Counted from the first letter of the stretch, positions 1-5,550 are shown. The stretch: DNA of 5,677 nt from Thermoplasmata archaeon (GCA_021811505.1 JAJZOM010000250.1:1-5677); one strand, 5' to 3'. Program-made: numbers and translations. The notes: generated by a model not told the origin, from the letters alone.

Positions 1-511
1 CACTTTCCACAAGTGCGGATATGGTTTCTTTTACACTAATGTGCTCTTTCCGAGATATGAAGGTAATTTCTGAAGTTGAGAGGCCGTGTATTCCCAGTTC
101 AGGGAATCTCGACCTTATTGCGCTGAACATGTCGGTATAGTACTGGAGAGGCAGATCAGGATTAACTCCGCCCTGAATCAAAAGCTGCCTTATACCTAAG
201 TTATTGTAATAATGGTCTATTTTTCTTATTACTTCTTCCTTTGAAAGAAGATATGCATCTGGCTCGGATCCTGTTCTGTAGAAAGCACAGAAATTACATC
301 TGACGTTGCATATATTGGTGTAGTTTAGAATCATGTTGGAGACAAATGACACGTACCTTCCTGAGATGCCGACGGCAAGGTTTCTGGCCATTTTCCCAAG
401 CGAGTTCAGATCAGCCTCATCATACATGTAAATTATATCTTCCCTGTCCGGCGTATCGCCAGAAAGTACTTTTTCATAGATGCCTTCCAAGGGTTCGGCC
501 TGCTTGAGCAT
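1..511 (-). CDS. mqnC: MqnC-type radical SAM enzyme, dehypoxanthine futalosine cyclase (partial, N-terminal 170 codons)
   Basis: This gene runs off the left edge; only its N-terminal part is present. In the family it is a cytoplasmic [4Fe-4S] radical SAM enzyme that cyclises dehypoxanthine futalosine in the futalosine pathway to menaquinone. The sequence shows the radical SAM cluster motif CxxxCxxC at residues 68, 72 and 75, followed directly by AFYR, as is usual in MqnC. Next comes LIQGGVNPDLPLQYY at about 111-125, close to the MqnC consensus, and then LSTSEI at 144-149, where MqnC usually has LSPPEI. The ATG at 511 is the only sensible start. A TATA-like box lies about 35 bases upstream, and GGGG directly abuts the ATG, too close for a normal ribosome site. 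The gene is divergent from mqnE with a 157-base gap. CofH, CofG and MqnE are related folds, but the QGG and AFYR context favours MqnC. The C-terminal half is not visible. Confidence 0.85.
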   Translation of the reverse strand, partial: MLKQAEPLEGIYEKVLSGDTPDREDIIYMYDEADLNSLGKMARNLAVGISGRYVSFVSNMILNYTNICNVRCNFCAFYRTGSEPDAYLLSKEEVIRKIDHYYNNLGIRQLLIQGGVNPDLPLQYYTDMFSAIRSRFPELGIHGLSTSEITFISRKEHISVKETISALVES

Positions 512-540
512 CCCCTACTATTTGTTTTTAAGTAATAATC

Positions 541-550
541 CTTTTTATAA
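541..550 (-). promoter_or_regulatory. TATA-like box of mqnC
   Basis: On the minus strand this reads TTATAAAAAG, a good archaeal TATA box, centred about 35 bases upstream of the mqnC ATG. Initiation some 25 bases downstream would leave a leader of about 10 bases. It is inferred from sequence and spacing only. Confidence 0.5.
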
Positions 551-640
551 TGGGAGGCTGGCTGGAGCATTCAGTAAAGCCGAAAGCCACAGTATTTCAA
601 TGGGTTCTGGCCTGAAGGCATAATTCAATCTGGGAAATCG

Positions 641-649
641 TTATTTAAA
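641..649 (+). promoter_or_regulatory. TATA-like box of mqnE
   Basis: TTATTTAAA is centred about 24 bases before the mqnE ATG. That spacing puts the predicted transcription start at or within a few bases of the start codon, so the transcript is probably leaderless. No Shine-Dalgarno sequence is present, which agrees. Confidence 0.6.
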
Positions 650-668
650 GGAAACACATCGGTAATGC

Positions 669-1784
669 ATGGAAGAGTACCTCGACTATCCGGTACAATA
701 CTGGACTGAATACGTTCTGGAACACTACCCTCTCAACTTTAGCGAATCACTCGGTATGGTCAAGGAACTTGATCTGCCGCAACTGATGAGGATTGCGAAT
801 TTTCTCACTTCAAGACAGGTTGGAAATACCGTGACTTACGCTGTTTCCTACAACATTAATTATTCAAACTACTGTGCTGCAAGTTGTCCTATTTGTGCAT
901 TTTATGTGCCTATAAAGCTGAAAGGCAAGACGAACGGCGGCTATGAACTCTCAATCGAAGACGTGAAGAAAGACCTTGAAAAGGCCAGGGATCTTGGAGC
1001 CACGGAAATACACATAGTCGGAGGGTTCAACCCGGATCTTCCTCTGGAATATTATGAGGACGTTTTCAGGACTGTAAAGGAATACCTTCCCGGGGTTACC
1101 CTGAAAGCACTCACAATACCAGAGATCGATTTCATAGCCAGCACAAGCGGAAATTCAATAAGGGATGTAATAGAACGATTCAAGGCTGCCGGAATGGATG
1201 CCCATACAGGTGGTGGAGCCGAGATATTCGATCCTGAGGTGAGAAAGCAGATAACCACGAAGGAGAAAATCTCAGGCGAAAAGTGGCTTGAGGACGCCAA
1301 GATCATACACAGTCTGGGAGTTCCGGGCAACTCAACCATGACATATGGCCATGTGGAAAAGATCGATCAAATTATTGATCACATAATTAAAATCAGGGAC
1401 AATCAGAGGGAAATTCCTGGGTTCCTGTCATTCATACCCCTAAAATTCAGCCCTGACAATACACCTCTCCAGAAGATGGGAAAGGTTAAACTGCCAGCGT
1501 CCGGGGAGACCGATCTGAAGGTCATAGCGCTTGCCAGGATCATAGGCGGTCAAGACCTTACAAACATCAGCGTCTACTGGGTCTCACTGGGGAAGGAGAT
1601 CTCCCAGGTTGCATTGAACGGAGGTGGCAATGACCTTGTTGGTACTGCATTCAGCGAAAAAATATTCGGCGCCACCGACAGGAAAGAGGGTACGACCATA
1701 GAAGAATTAAACAACCTCATCAGGCAAATTGGAAAAATACCTGCCCAGAGGGACACATTCTACCAGATCAAAAGATACGGGTAA
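669..1784 (+). CDS. mqnE: MqnE-type aminofutalosine synthase (radical SAM)
   Basis: In the family, MqnE adds the 5'-deoxyadenosyl radical from S-adenosylmethionine to 3-[(1-carboxyvinyl)oxy]benzoate, the MqnA product, giving aminofutalosine in the cytoplasm. The 371 residues match the family length. The cluster cysteines are C69, C73 and C76 in CAASCPICAFY. Further family landmarks follow in order: HIVGGFNPDLPLEYY (115-129), LTIPEIDF (148-155), GGGAEIFDPEVR (181-192), STMTYGHVE (222-230), GFLSFIPLKFSPDNT (251-265), VYWVSLG (302-308) with QVALNGGGNDLVGT (313-326), and a C-terminal PAQRDTFY (358-365). These separate it from MqnC and CofG/CofH. Several motif positions differ from the bacterial consensus: GGFNP for GGLHP, HTGGGAEIF for LPGGGAEIF, and no Arg after CAFY. 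The start is the ATG at 669; another ATG at 665 is out of frame. It is divergent from mqnC and convergent with a small minus-strand gene four bases beyond its end. No T-rich terminator is seen. Confidence 0.9.
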   Translation: MEEYLDYPVQYWTEYVLEHYPLNFSESLGMVKELDLPQLMRIANFLTSRQVGNTVTYAVSYNINYSNYCAASCPICAFYVPIKLKGKTNGGYELSIEDVKKDLEKARDLGATEIHIVGGFNPDLPLEYYEDVFRTVKEYLPGVTLKALTIPEIDFIASTSGNSIRDVIERFKAAGMDAHTGGGAEIFDPEVRKQITTKEKISGEKWLEDAKIIHSLGVPGNSTMTYGHVEKIDQIIDHIIKIRDNQREIPGFLSFIPLKFSPDNTPLQKMGKVKLPASGETDLKVIALARIIGGQDLTNISVYWVSLGKEISQVALNGGGNDLVGTAFSEKIFGATDRKEGTTIEELNNLIRQIGKIPAQRDTFYQIKRYG

Positions 1785-1788
1785 TATC

Positions 1789-1986
1789 TCACGGTCTGTG
1801 GGAATTTCCTGGTTTCTGGGTTAAGTGAGATAGCACATTGTGCGCGTGCGTCCATGTAGGGACGTGCTGAAGTGCCATTACCAGCCCATGGGCATTCCCG
1901 GTTGCAACCGCAACTGCGCCAGTCGCTCCGGCAACGCCAACTGTTGCAAGCACTATCTTTGCTAAGGCAAGTCCCGTTAAACTCAT
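1789..1986 (-). CDS. Small hydrophobic, His-rich protein of 65 residues, unknown function
   Basis: I do not recognise this gene. Residues 5-30 form an Ala/Gly/Val-rich hydrophobic segment with closely spaced small residues (GVAGATGAVAVATG, 17-30), long enough for one membrane helix. The polar tail carries six histidines (33, 41, 47, 49, 54, 63), among them the THAH cluster. The short N terminus before the helix (MSLT) and the tail could place most of the protein in or on the membrane; metal or haem binding by the histidines is conceivable but not shown. The ATG at 1986 is preceded by an A/T-rich stretch and has no Shine-Dalgarno site. The gene ends four bases from the end of the oppositely oriented mqnE, typical of compact real gene pairs. 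The longer overlapping frame in this area is Cys/Arg/Trp-rich and looks like a shadow. Confidence 0.6.
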   Translation of the reverse strand: MSLTGLALAKIVLATVGVAGATGAVAVATGNAHGLVMALQHVPTWTHAHNVLSHLTQKPGNSHRP

Positions 1987-2057
1987 TATGTTTTATTAGA
2001 TTTATTGTAATGTAACTTCTGGTACAATCTCGCGAATTAGTATCGATCTGCCATATT

Positions 2058-2083
2058 GCCGTAACTGAAAAAAATACCACGGC
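2058..2083 (-). terminator. T-tract with flanking inverted repeat after the coiled-coil gene
   Basis: Read on the minus strand, a run of seven T (plus coordinates 2068-2074) lies about ten bases after the stop codon of the 196-residue gene. It is flanked by the 5-base inverted repeat GCCGT/ACGGC. Archaeal polymerase stops at T-runs without needing a hairpin, so the T-tract is the main evidence. If it works, the 65-residue gene downstream needs its own promoter. Confidence 0.45.
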
Positions 2084-2674
2084 TTATTTTTTCTCGTCTT
2101 TATTCACTTTTTTGTAAATCTGATCTACAACATTTTTCAGGTCGTTGATTCCTTCAACTATTTTCGGTATATTCTCATTGTACATTTTTTCCAGTCTGTC
2201 CATTTTTTGTATCATAAAATCGACCCTTTTCTGGAAATTCTCCGGAACTGTTCTCTCTGAACTGGGAGCAATCTCCACTTCGGTAGTTAATAGATTCTCT
2301 CTCACAAGACTATCGGAAGCTTTTCTTTCATAGGTTCCGATGACTGACTTGGATTCGAGCATGAAATCCTTTGCTGAAACATATTTTGAAAATATATAAT
2401 CTGAAAACTTAACGCCCATGCTCATGGCTGCCTCGCATTCCCTCTGTTCCAGAAGTTTTGACAGACCGTTGGAATAGACCACTCTAACTTTTGCCTGATC
2501 GCACATCGGAAATTCAAACGTCTTAATCTTCTCGTCTATTCTGCTTTGAAGATCAGCATAAACCGTAAAATTGAGTTTTCCCTTGAGGGAACTTATCTCT
2601 CTTTTTAACTCTACGAGCTTTTTGTAGCTGCTTATATCTCTTATCGAGTCTCGTAGGGTGTTGTGGTTTATCAC
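2084..2674 (-). CDS. Coiled-coil protein of 196 residues, unknown function
   Basis: I do not recognise this gene. The protein is hydrophilic and charged, with no signal peptide or membrane segment, so it is probably cytoplasmic. Residues 8-34 and 41-52 look helical. Residues 147-192 show a good heptad-like spacing of V, I, M and L between Lys, Glu and Asp, which predicts a coiled coil and probably oligomerisation or binding to a partner. Between them, residues 60-130 contain a more folded-looking piece (KVRVVYSNGLSKLLEQRE, then GVKFSDYIFSKYVS) with two cysteines at 58 and 80. A Ser/Pro/Glu-rich linker at 131-146 joins it to the C-terminal coil. The start is a GTG at 2674; the next in-frame ATG would remove 56 residues, and a TATA-like box sits about 32 bases upstream of the GTG. 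It lies between mqnE and mqnA but shows nothing linking it to quinone synthesis. Confidence 0.7.
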   Translation of the reverse strand: MINHNTLRDSIRDISSYKKLVELKREISSLKGKLNFTVYADLQSRIDEKIKTFEFPMCDQAKVRVVYSNGLSKLLEQRECEAAMSMGVKFSDYIFSKYVSAKDFMLESKSVIGTYERKASDSLVRENLLTTEVEIAPSSERTVPENFQKRVDFMIQKMDRLEKMYNENIPKIVEGINDLKNVVDQIYKKVNKDEKK

Positions 2675-2700
2675 TGAAGTCTATCTAATGCTTAGACTAA

Positions 2701-2710
2701 AACCTTTTTA
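2701..2710 (-). promoter_or_regulatory. TATA-like box of the coiled-coil gene
   Basis: The minus strand reads TAAAAAGGTT, centred about 32 bases before the GTG at 2674, leaving a leader of only a few bases. The match to a TATA box is fair and the spacing is right. Confidence 0.4.
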
Positions 2711-2720
2711 ATGTTTGCTG

Positions 2721-2749
2721 TTGGCAAATAATTTTAAATTGGCAGATAA
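2721..2749. repeat. Pair of 11-base direct repeats
   Basis: TTGGCAAATAA (2721-2731) and TTGGCAGATAA (2739-2749) differ at one position and start 18 bases apart. They lie just upstream of the TATA-like box of the coiled-coil gene, where an archaeal activator or repressor could bind. A regulatory role is inference. Confidence 0.4.
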
Positions 2750-2788
2750 ATGTGTCCTTCACCCGCTGTATGAACAATGTGGCACCAA

Positions 2789-2806
2789 TTGCGAAATATT
2801 TCGCAA
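2789..2806. promoter_or_regulatory. Perfect 18-base palindrome, candidate operator
   Basis: TTGCGAAATATTTCGCAA is its own reverse complement with no spacer. It lies about 115 bases before the coiled-coil gene on one side and about 168 bases before mqnA on the other, between divergent genes. The symmetry and an A/T centre flanked by GCG/CGC fit a binding site for a dimeric helix-turn-helix protein. As RNA it would lack a proper loop, so a terminator is less likely. No regulator gene is visible in the window. Confidence 0.5.
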
Positions 2807-2836
2807 AGGAGTTTTGTCCGGTCAATCTAATATGAA

Positions 2837-2977
2837 ATGAAGAAAGAGATGCTGTTGCATGCTGCTGTGCTGGCGAAAATTATGTTTTTTCACCGCGATC
2901 AGCACCGACAACCACGAAAAACCAGTTTGTTGGAATTATCTTTTAAACAGAACGGGATATCTGATAGCTTCGAATGA
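2837..2977 (+). other. Possible 46-codon open frame overlapping the mqnA start
   Basis: An ATG at 2837 opens a 46-residue frame (starting MKKEMLLHAAVLAKIMFF). Its TGA stop overlaps the mqnA ATG in an ATGA, as in coupled gene pairs. The first 18 residues are hydrophobic after a basic start; the rest is basic and polar. Against it, mqnA has its own well-placed TATA box inside this frame, no promoter or ribosome site is obvious for it, and a frame this short can arise by chance. Confidence 0.2.
2940..2948 (+). promoter_or_regulatory. TATA-like box of mqnA
   Basis: CTTTTAAAC is centred about 30 bases upstream of the mqnA ATG. Transcription would begin within about five bases of the start codon, so the message is probably leaderless. 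This supports the ATG at 2974 as the true start. Confidence 0.55.
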
Positions 2978-3714
2978 TTGGATTAATCAACTTTGCTCAT
3001 AGTGATCCACTCTACAACGCCTTCCCTGACAAATCGCTCATAGTTCGGGACACGCCTAAGAATCTTATTTCACGAATACTGGACGGCGAATTGAAATGTG
3101 GAATGGTATCTCTGGTCGAATATATCCGTAACCAGGATAGGCTCGAACTTGTGGAGTCAGCAACAATCAGGTCTTCAAGGGAGGTAATGTCGGCAATTCT
3201 TGTATCCAGAAAAACCAGAATAGAAGCTCCTCTCAGAATATCGGTTACTGAACACACCAGGACCACGGAATTCTATACCGAGATGATTCTCAGGAAACTC
3301 AAACTTCCTTACGAACTCATACATAGCAGGGAACGCGAGGCATCAAAACTCCTAGACGAAGCGGAGTACGCTCTTGTGATAGGAGATGAAGCCCTTAGAG
3401 TATATTCTTCCGGTTTCAGGATAATATGGGACATAGGATTTGAATTCAATGCACGTTTTTCCATGGTACCGGTTTTCAGCGTCACTGTCAAGAGAAAAGG
3501 GGTGGATTGTTCCATGGAGATCAGGAACCTGAACGAAGCCATTACCAATTCCGGGAAATTCATTGATGCTGCAGTAAAAGAGAACAAAGATCGAATGAAT
3601 TTGCCTAAATCGATCCTGGATCTGTATTATAACAGAATGAGGTATGATTTCATACCCGGCGTGTCAAGGACTATAGAATTTTTATCGGGAGCGCTAGCTT
3701 CAAGCCAATCTTGA
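2974..3714 (+). CDS. mqnA: MqnA-type chorismate dehydratase
   Basis: MqnA removes water from chorismate to give 3-[(1-carboxyvinyl)oxy]benzoate, the first committed step of the futalosine pathway. It has the fold of a type II periplasmic binding protein but works in the cytoplasm, and no signal peptide is seen here. Family landmarks are the N-terminal IGLINFAHSDPLY (2-14), the DGELKCGMVSLVEYIRNQDRLEL stretch (37-59; bacterial form close to GELDVAPISSIEYARHPDRYRLL), the second-lobe AEYALVIGDEAL (130-141), WDIGFEF (152-158), and a C-terminal YYNRMRYDF (218-226). The 246 residues are slightly short for the family. Two conserved spots differ: the usual LN before xxPL is AH (A8-H9), and the usual SSxEY is SLVEY (46-50). 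It stands alone behind its own TATA box, about 1.2 kb from mqnE with two unrelated genes between. MqnD is a related fold, but its usual N-terminal motif is absent. Confidence 0.82.
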   Translation: MIGLINFAHSDPLYNAFPDKSLIVRDTPKNLISRILDGELKCGMVSLVEYIRNQDRLELVESATIRSSREVMSAILVSRKTRIEAPLRISVTEHTRTTEFYTEMILRKLKLPYELIHSREREASKLLDEAEYALVIGDEALRVYSSGFRIIWDIGFEFNARFSMVPVFSVTVKRKGVDCSMEIRNLNEAITNSGKFIDAAVKENKDRMNLPKSILDLYYNRMRYDFIPGVSRTIEFLSGALASSQS

Positions 3715-4108
3715 ACAAAGTCTAATTCTTGTTAAAATATTCTGGCGTCCCATGTTTTAGCAAGCAACCATTTTTGCAATCCCTGCTTGCCTTAAGGGAC
3801 CAGTATAGTCACACCGCATCAGGAAAATATGTCAATTAAACATTGAGTCAGTAAAACTTTTTTCTAAATATTAGGTTAAGGAAATTACCACAGATCCCAA
3901 TGCGAGCAAGAAAATCTCGGGTGTAATAGACGGTGAGGAAACCAAGACAGAGGCAACAGGCAATCACTGTACTATACCGGCACCATCGGGTACTATCAAA
4001 GATGAACTATTCTCTTTCGGCTTAAAACTAATGTCATTTGCCGCATAGTTTTCAGAGAACTTATTCGCAAGAGAATCGCTTTCTATCCATGCATCATTCT
4101 TTTCCTTC
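3715..4108. other. Region without an intact gene, with broken open frames on both strands
   Basis: No frame here has both a start codon and convincing length. On the plus strand, 3875-4048 is open for 57 codons and reads as a hydrophilic peptide but lacks a start. On the minus strand, 4134-3964 is open for 56 codons and looks like a lost tail of the neighbouring membrane protein. Near mqnA there is a 7-base inverted repeat, GCAAGCA (3760-3766) with TGCTTGC (3784-3790), and a run of six T at 3858-3863 that could end the mqnA transcript. No tRNA or transposase is recognisable. The region may be decayed coding sequence. Confidence 0.5.
3858..3863 (+). terminator. T-run downstream of mqnA
   Basis: Six consecutive T lie about 145 bases after the mqnA stop, the only T-run of this length before the convergent operon. 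Archaeal termination at T-runs makes it a candidate, but the distance from the gene is large. Confidence 0.25.
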
Positions 4109-4134
4109 TCAATTTCTCCTATTACGGCTAACTT
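3964..4134 (-). pseudogene. Open tail frame, probable frameshifted C-terminal extension of the membrane protein
   Basis: On the minus strand this frame continues for 56 codons to a TGA at 3964-3966. It has no ATG or GTG start and only a late TTG. It overlaps the end of the 269-residue gene, offset by one base. The peptide begins KLAVIGEIEKEKNDAWIESD and is rich in Glu, Lys, Asp and Asn, like real cytosolic sequence. The neighbouring protein ends only about eight residues after its second membrane helix, so a +1 shift between about 4134 and 4112 would fuse this charged tail on its cytoplasmic side. Alternatives are a sequencing error, programmed frameshifting, or chance. I consider it coding-derived but am not sure it is expressed. 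Confidence 0.4.
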
Positions 4135-4918
4135 TTATGGTAACCACATAAAATAAAGCGACTCCTACTGCGAAGACTGCAGAAAATAATATCTGTGGCC
4201 CAACATAGAATGGTAGCCAATCTAAAGGGTTTAACGCAACATTTGTATTATTCAAAGAAAATACTAGTTCTGTAGATGAATTTACAATAGGAAATATTGT
4301 ACTAAATGGCTCCAGTATACCCGACCAAATTGTTGCAACATTTATGTGCATATTGCCGCTTATAACGGCACATTCCAAAGTGGGTACCGGCAAAACCGAT
4401 TTATTATCATACGGAACATTTTGAACCGCTATCTCTTCTGGTAATATGATCCCTTTCTTTGAAAATGGTTCATTTCCGTATAAAGGTCCGGAAGAATGAA
4501 CCTGACCGTAAGTATTATTCCACAGTTTTATGTATGTGCCATCTTGGAGCTGGAAGTCTGGAATCAGCCATCGTGCCACATCCGAATTCATCGAAACCCT
4601 GATCTGATTTTCAAAGACCACAGAGTTGTTAAAACGATTTACTAATATTCCTTTCACAAGATAGGCATTATTATTGACATAAGAGATGCTAATTCCTCCG
4701 GCAAGGCCTATTTGTGGTGCATTTATACCAATCCGATTGTTGTACACGGTGAAGCTGGAGTAAAAAAGATAATCCGCATGAAATCCTGTCGTTTGATCAT
4801 TACTGCTTAATCCACTCCTCACAAATTCCACTTCATAAAGCAAAGGAGACACCAATATTAACACTACACCGATAGTAAGAATGGTCAGTGCAATCGCCTT
4901 AAATCTGTTAATCCTCAT
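4109..4918 (-). CDS. Membrane-anchored protein with large outer domain, 269 residues, unknown function
   Basis: I do not recognise this family. Residues 8-28 form a strong hydrophobic helix after a basic N terminus (MRINRFK), so it is a membrane anchor or uncleaved signal. Residues 30-235 look like an extracytoplasmic beta-rich domain with five Asn-X-Ser/Thr sequons (N97, N134, N172, N213, N223), which archaea can glycosylate. A second helix spans about 241-261, followed by a basic KVSRNRRN end. This gives the topology inside-helix-outside-helix-inside. The second helix is preceded by LNP (229-231) and LPFYVG (235-240), a motif also found in the upstream partner. It starts 11 bases after the stop of the 195-residue gene, with no ribosome site between, so it is probably translated from the same message. 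The protein may once have been longer: a charged open frame follows in another phase. Confidence 0.75.
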   Translation of the reverse strand: MRINRFKAIALTILTIGVVLILVSPLLYEVEFVRSGLSSNDQTTGFHADYLFYSSFTVYNNRIGINAPQIGLAGGISISYVNNNAYLVKGILVNRFNNSVVFENQIRVSMNSDVARWLIPDFQLQDGTYIKLWNNTYGQVHSSGPLYGNEPFSKKGIILPEEIAVQNVPYDNKSVLPVPTLECAVISGNMHINVATIWSGILEPFSTIFPIVNSSTELVFSLNNTNVALNPLDWLPFYVGPQILFSAVFAVGVALFYVVTIKVSRNRRN

Positions 4919-4929
4919 AATAATAAAAA

Positions 4930-5517
4930 TTACAGGGAGTTCATCAGTCCAAGAATGAAAAGATCATGTCCGCCAATTCTACGTTTTAGTTCAGCTGGCC
5001 TATTATATTGATACTCACCGTTTATGTGAACGGACGAATCACCTATTACGTTAGAATAGAGATTACACGTTTGACCAACGTAAAATGGAGAAAGTTGGAA
5101 AGATGGGTTGAGGTTTGAACTGAAATCCCTAATTGTGGTGACTGTATTTGGCGAATTACTGAAAACGCATACTGATAGTTCAGTCAGGTCGTTCGCAAAA
5201 CAGGAAGAGGTAGATAATTGATTCATGGTGCCGACTACTTCGTTATAGCGATACAAGTAGCTTAGATTGTTGTAAAACCAACCTGACCAAAAGTTTGCGA
5301 ATATTCCTGTGGATTCCCCCTCTCCATTAAGTTCCCCATAAACAAATATATAACCGATACTCCCTCCTCCAGATCCAGTTAATTGGCTGGCAGTACTCGT
5401 CCCAGTCGAACTGAGACTTAAATTTGAAATGGGGATAAAAAGTTCGTCGATATCAGTAACAATAAAAATGGAGGTTGATACTGGCAGGGCCATACTCCCT
5501 CGCGTTTTATCCATCAT
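4930..5517 (-). CDS. Ser/Thr/Gly-rich protein, 195 residues, unknown function, first gene of a two-gene operon
   Basis: I do not recognise this protein. It has no clear signal peptide: after the basic start MMDKTRG comes a short apolar stretch, about 9-20, ending in TDIDE. Residues 31-54 are Ser/Thr/Gly-rich (SSTGTSTASQLTGSGGGS), typical of surface-exposed linkers, and the rest is rich in aromatic, Asn and Ser residues. Three cysteines (106, 117, 151) could allow a disulfide if it is exported. LNP (136-138) and PFYVG (144-148) recur in the next gene, suggesting a shared domain or partner. The stretch TSIFIVTDIDELFIPI weakly resembles the N-terminal strand of archaeal DUF1102 surface proteins, a guess that only a profile search could settle. 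The ATG at 5517 is well placed behind a strong TATA box, and the upstream frame is closed by a nearby stop. With the membrane protein downstream it probably forms a cell-surface pair. Confidence 0.65.
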   Translation of the reverse strand: MMDKTRGSMALPVSTSIFIVTDIDELFIPISNLSLSSTGTSTASQLTGSGGGSIGYIFVYGELNGEGESTGIFANFWSGWFYNNLSYLYRYNEVVGTMNQLSTSSCFANDLTELSVCVFSNSPNTVTTIRDFSSNLNPSFQLSPFYVGQTCNLYSNVIGDSSVHINGEYQYNRPAELKRRIGGHDLFILGLMNSL

Positions 5518-5540
5518 TAGTTTTCCTATAATTTAACGAT

Positions 5541-5550
5541 TTTAAATATA
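5541..5550 (-). promoter_or_regulatory. Strong TATA box of the two-gene surface operon
   Basis: The minus strand reads TATATTTAAA, centred about 29 bases before the ATG at 5517. It is the best archaeal TATA match in the window, and the spacing predicts a leaderless or near-leaderless message covering both genes. Confidence 0.65.

Larger units (their letters stand above)
512..668. promoter_or_regulatory. Divergent mqnC/mqnE intergenic promoter region
   Basis: This 157-base gap separates the two divergent radical SAM genes and carries one TATA-like box for each direction, at 541-550 (minus) and 641-649 (plus). The two boxes lie about 100 bases apart, so the stretch between them could hold a shared control site. 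I see no strong palindrome in it and no open frame worth calling. Confidence 0.5.

Noticed and set aside
1052..1339. 95-codon minus-strand frame inside mqnE
   Set aside because: It is antisense to clearly conserved MqnE motifs, so it is a shadow frame.
1362..1382. GATCAA/TTGATC inverted repeat within mqnE
   Set aside because: It falls in codons for the ordinary DQIIDHII stretch of the protein and is most likely incidental.
1760..2080. 106-codon minus-strand open frame
   Set aside because: It is rich in Cys, Arg and Trp, runs into the end of mqnE, spans a T-run terminator, and overlaps the more protein-like 65-residue frame.
2145..2333. 62-codon plus-strand frame inside the coiled-coil gene
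   Set aside because: Its hydrophobic Phe/Ser/Ile content is what the antisense of a Lys/Glu-rich coil gives; no promoter or start context is visible.
3012..3587. Two minus-strand frames inside mqnA
   Set aside because: They lie antisense to recognisable MqnA sequence and show no independent features.
3876..4048. Plus-strand frame as a real gene
   Set aside because: It has no start codon near its beginning, a stop closes it just upstream, and the overlapping minus frame fits the neighbouring protein better.
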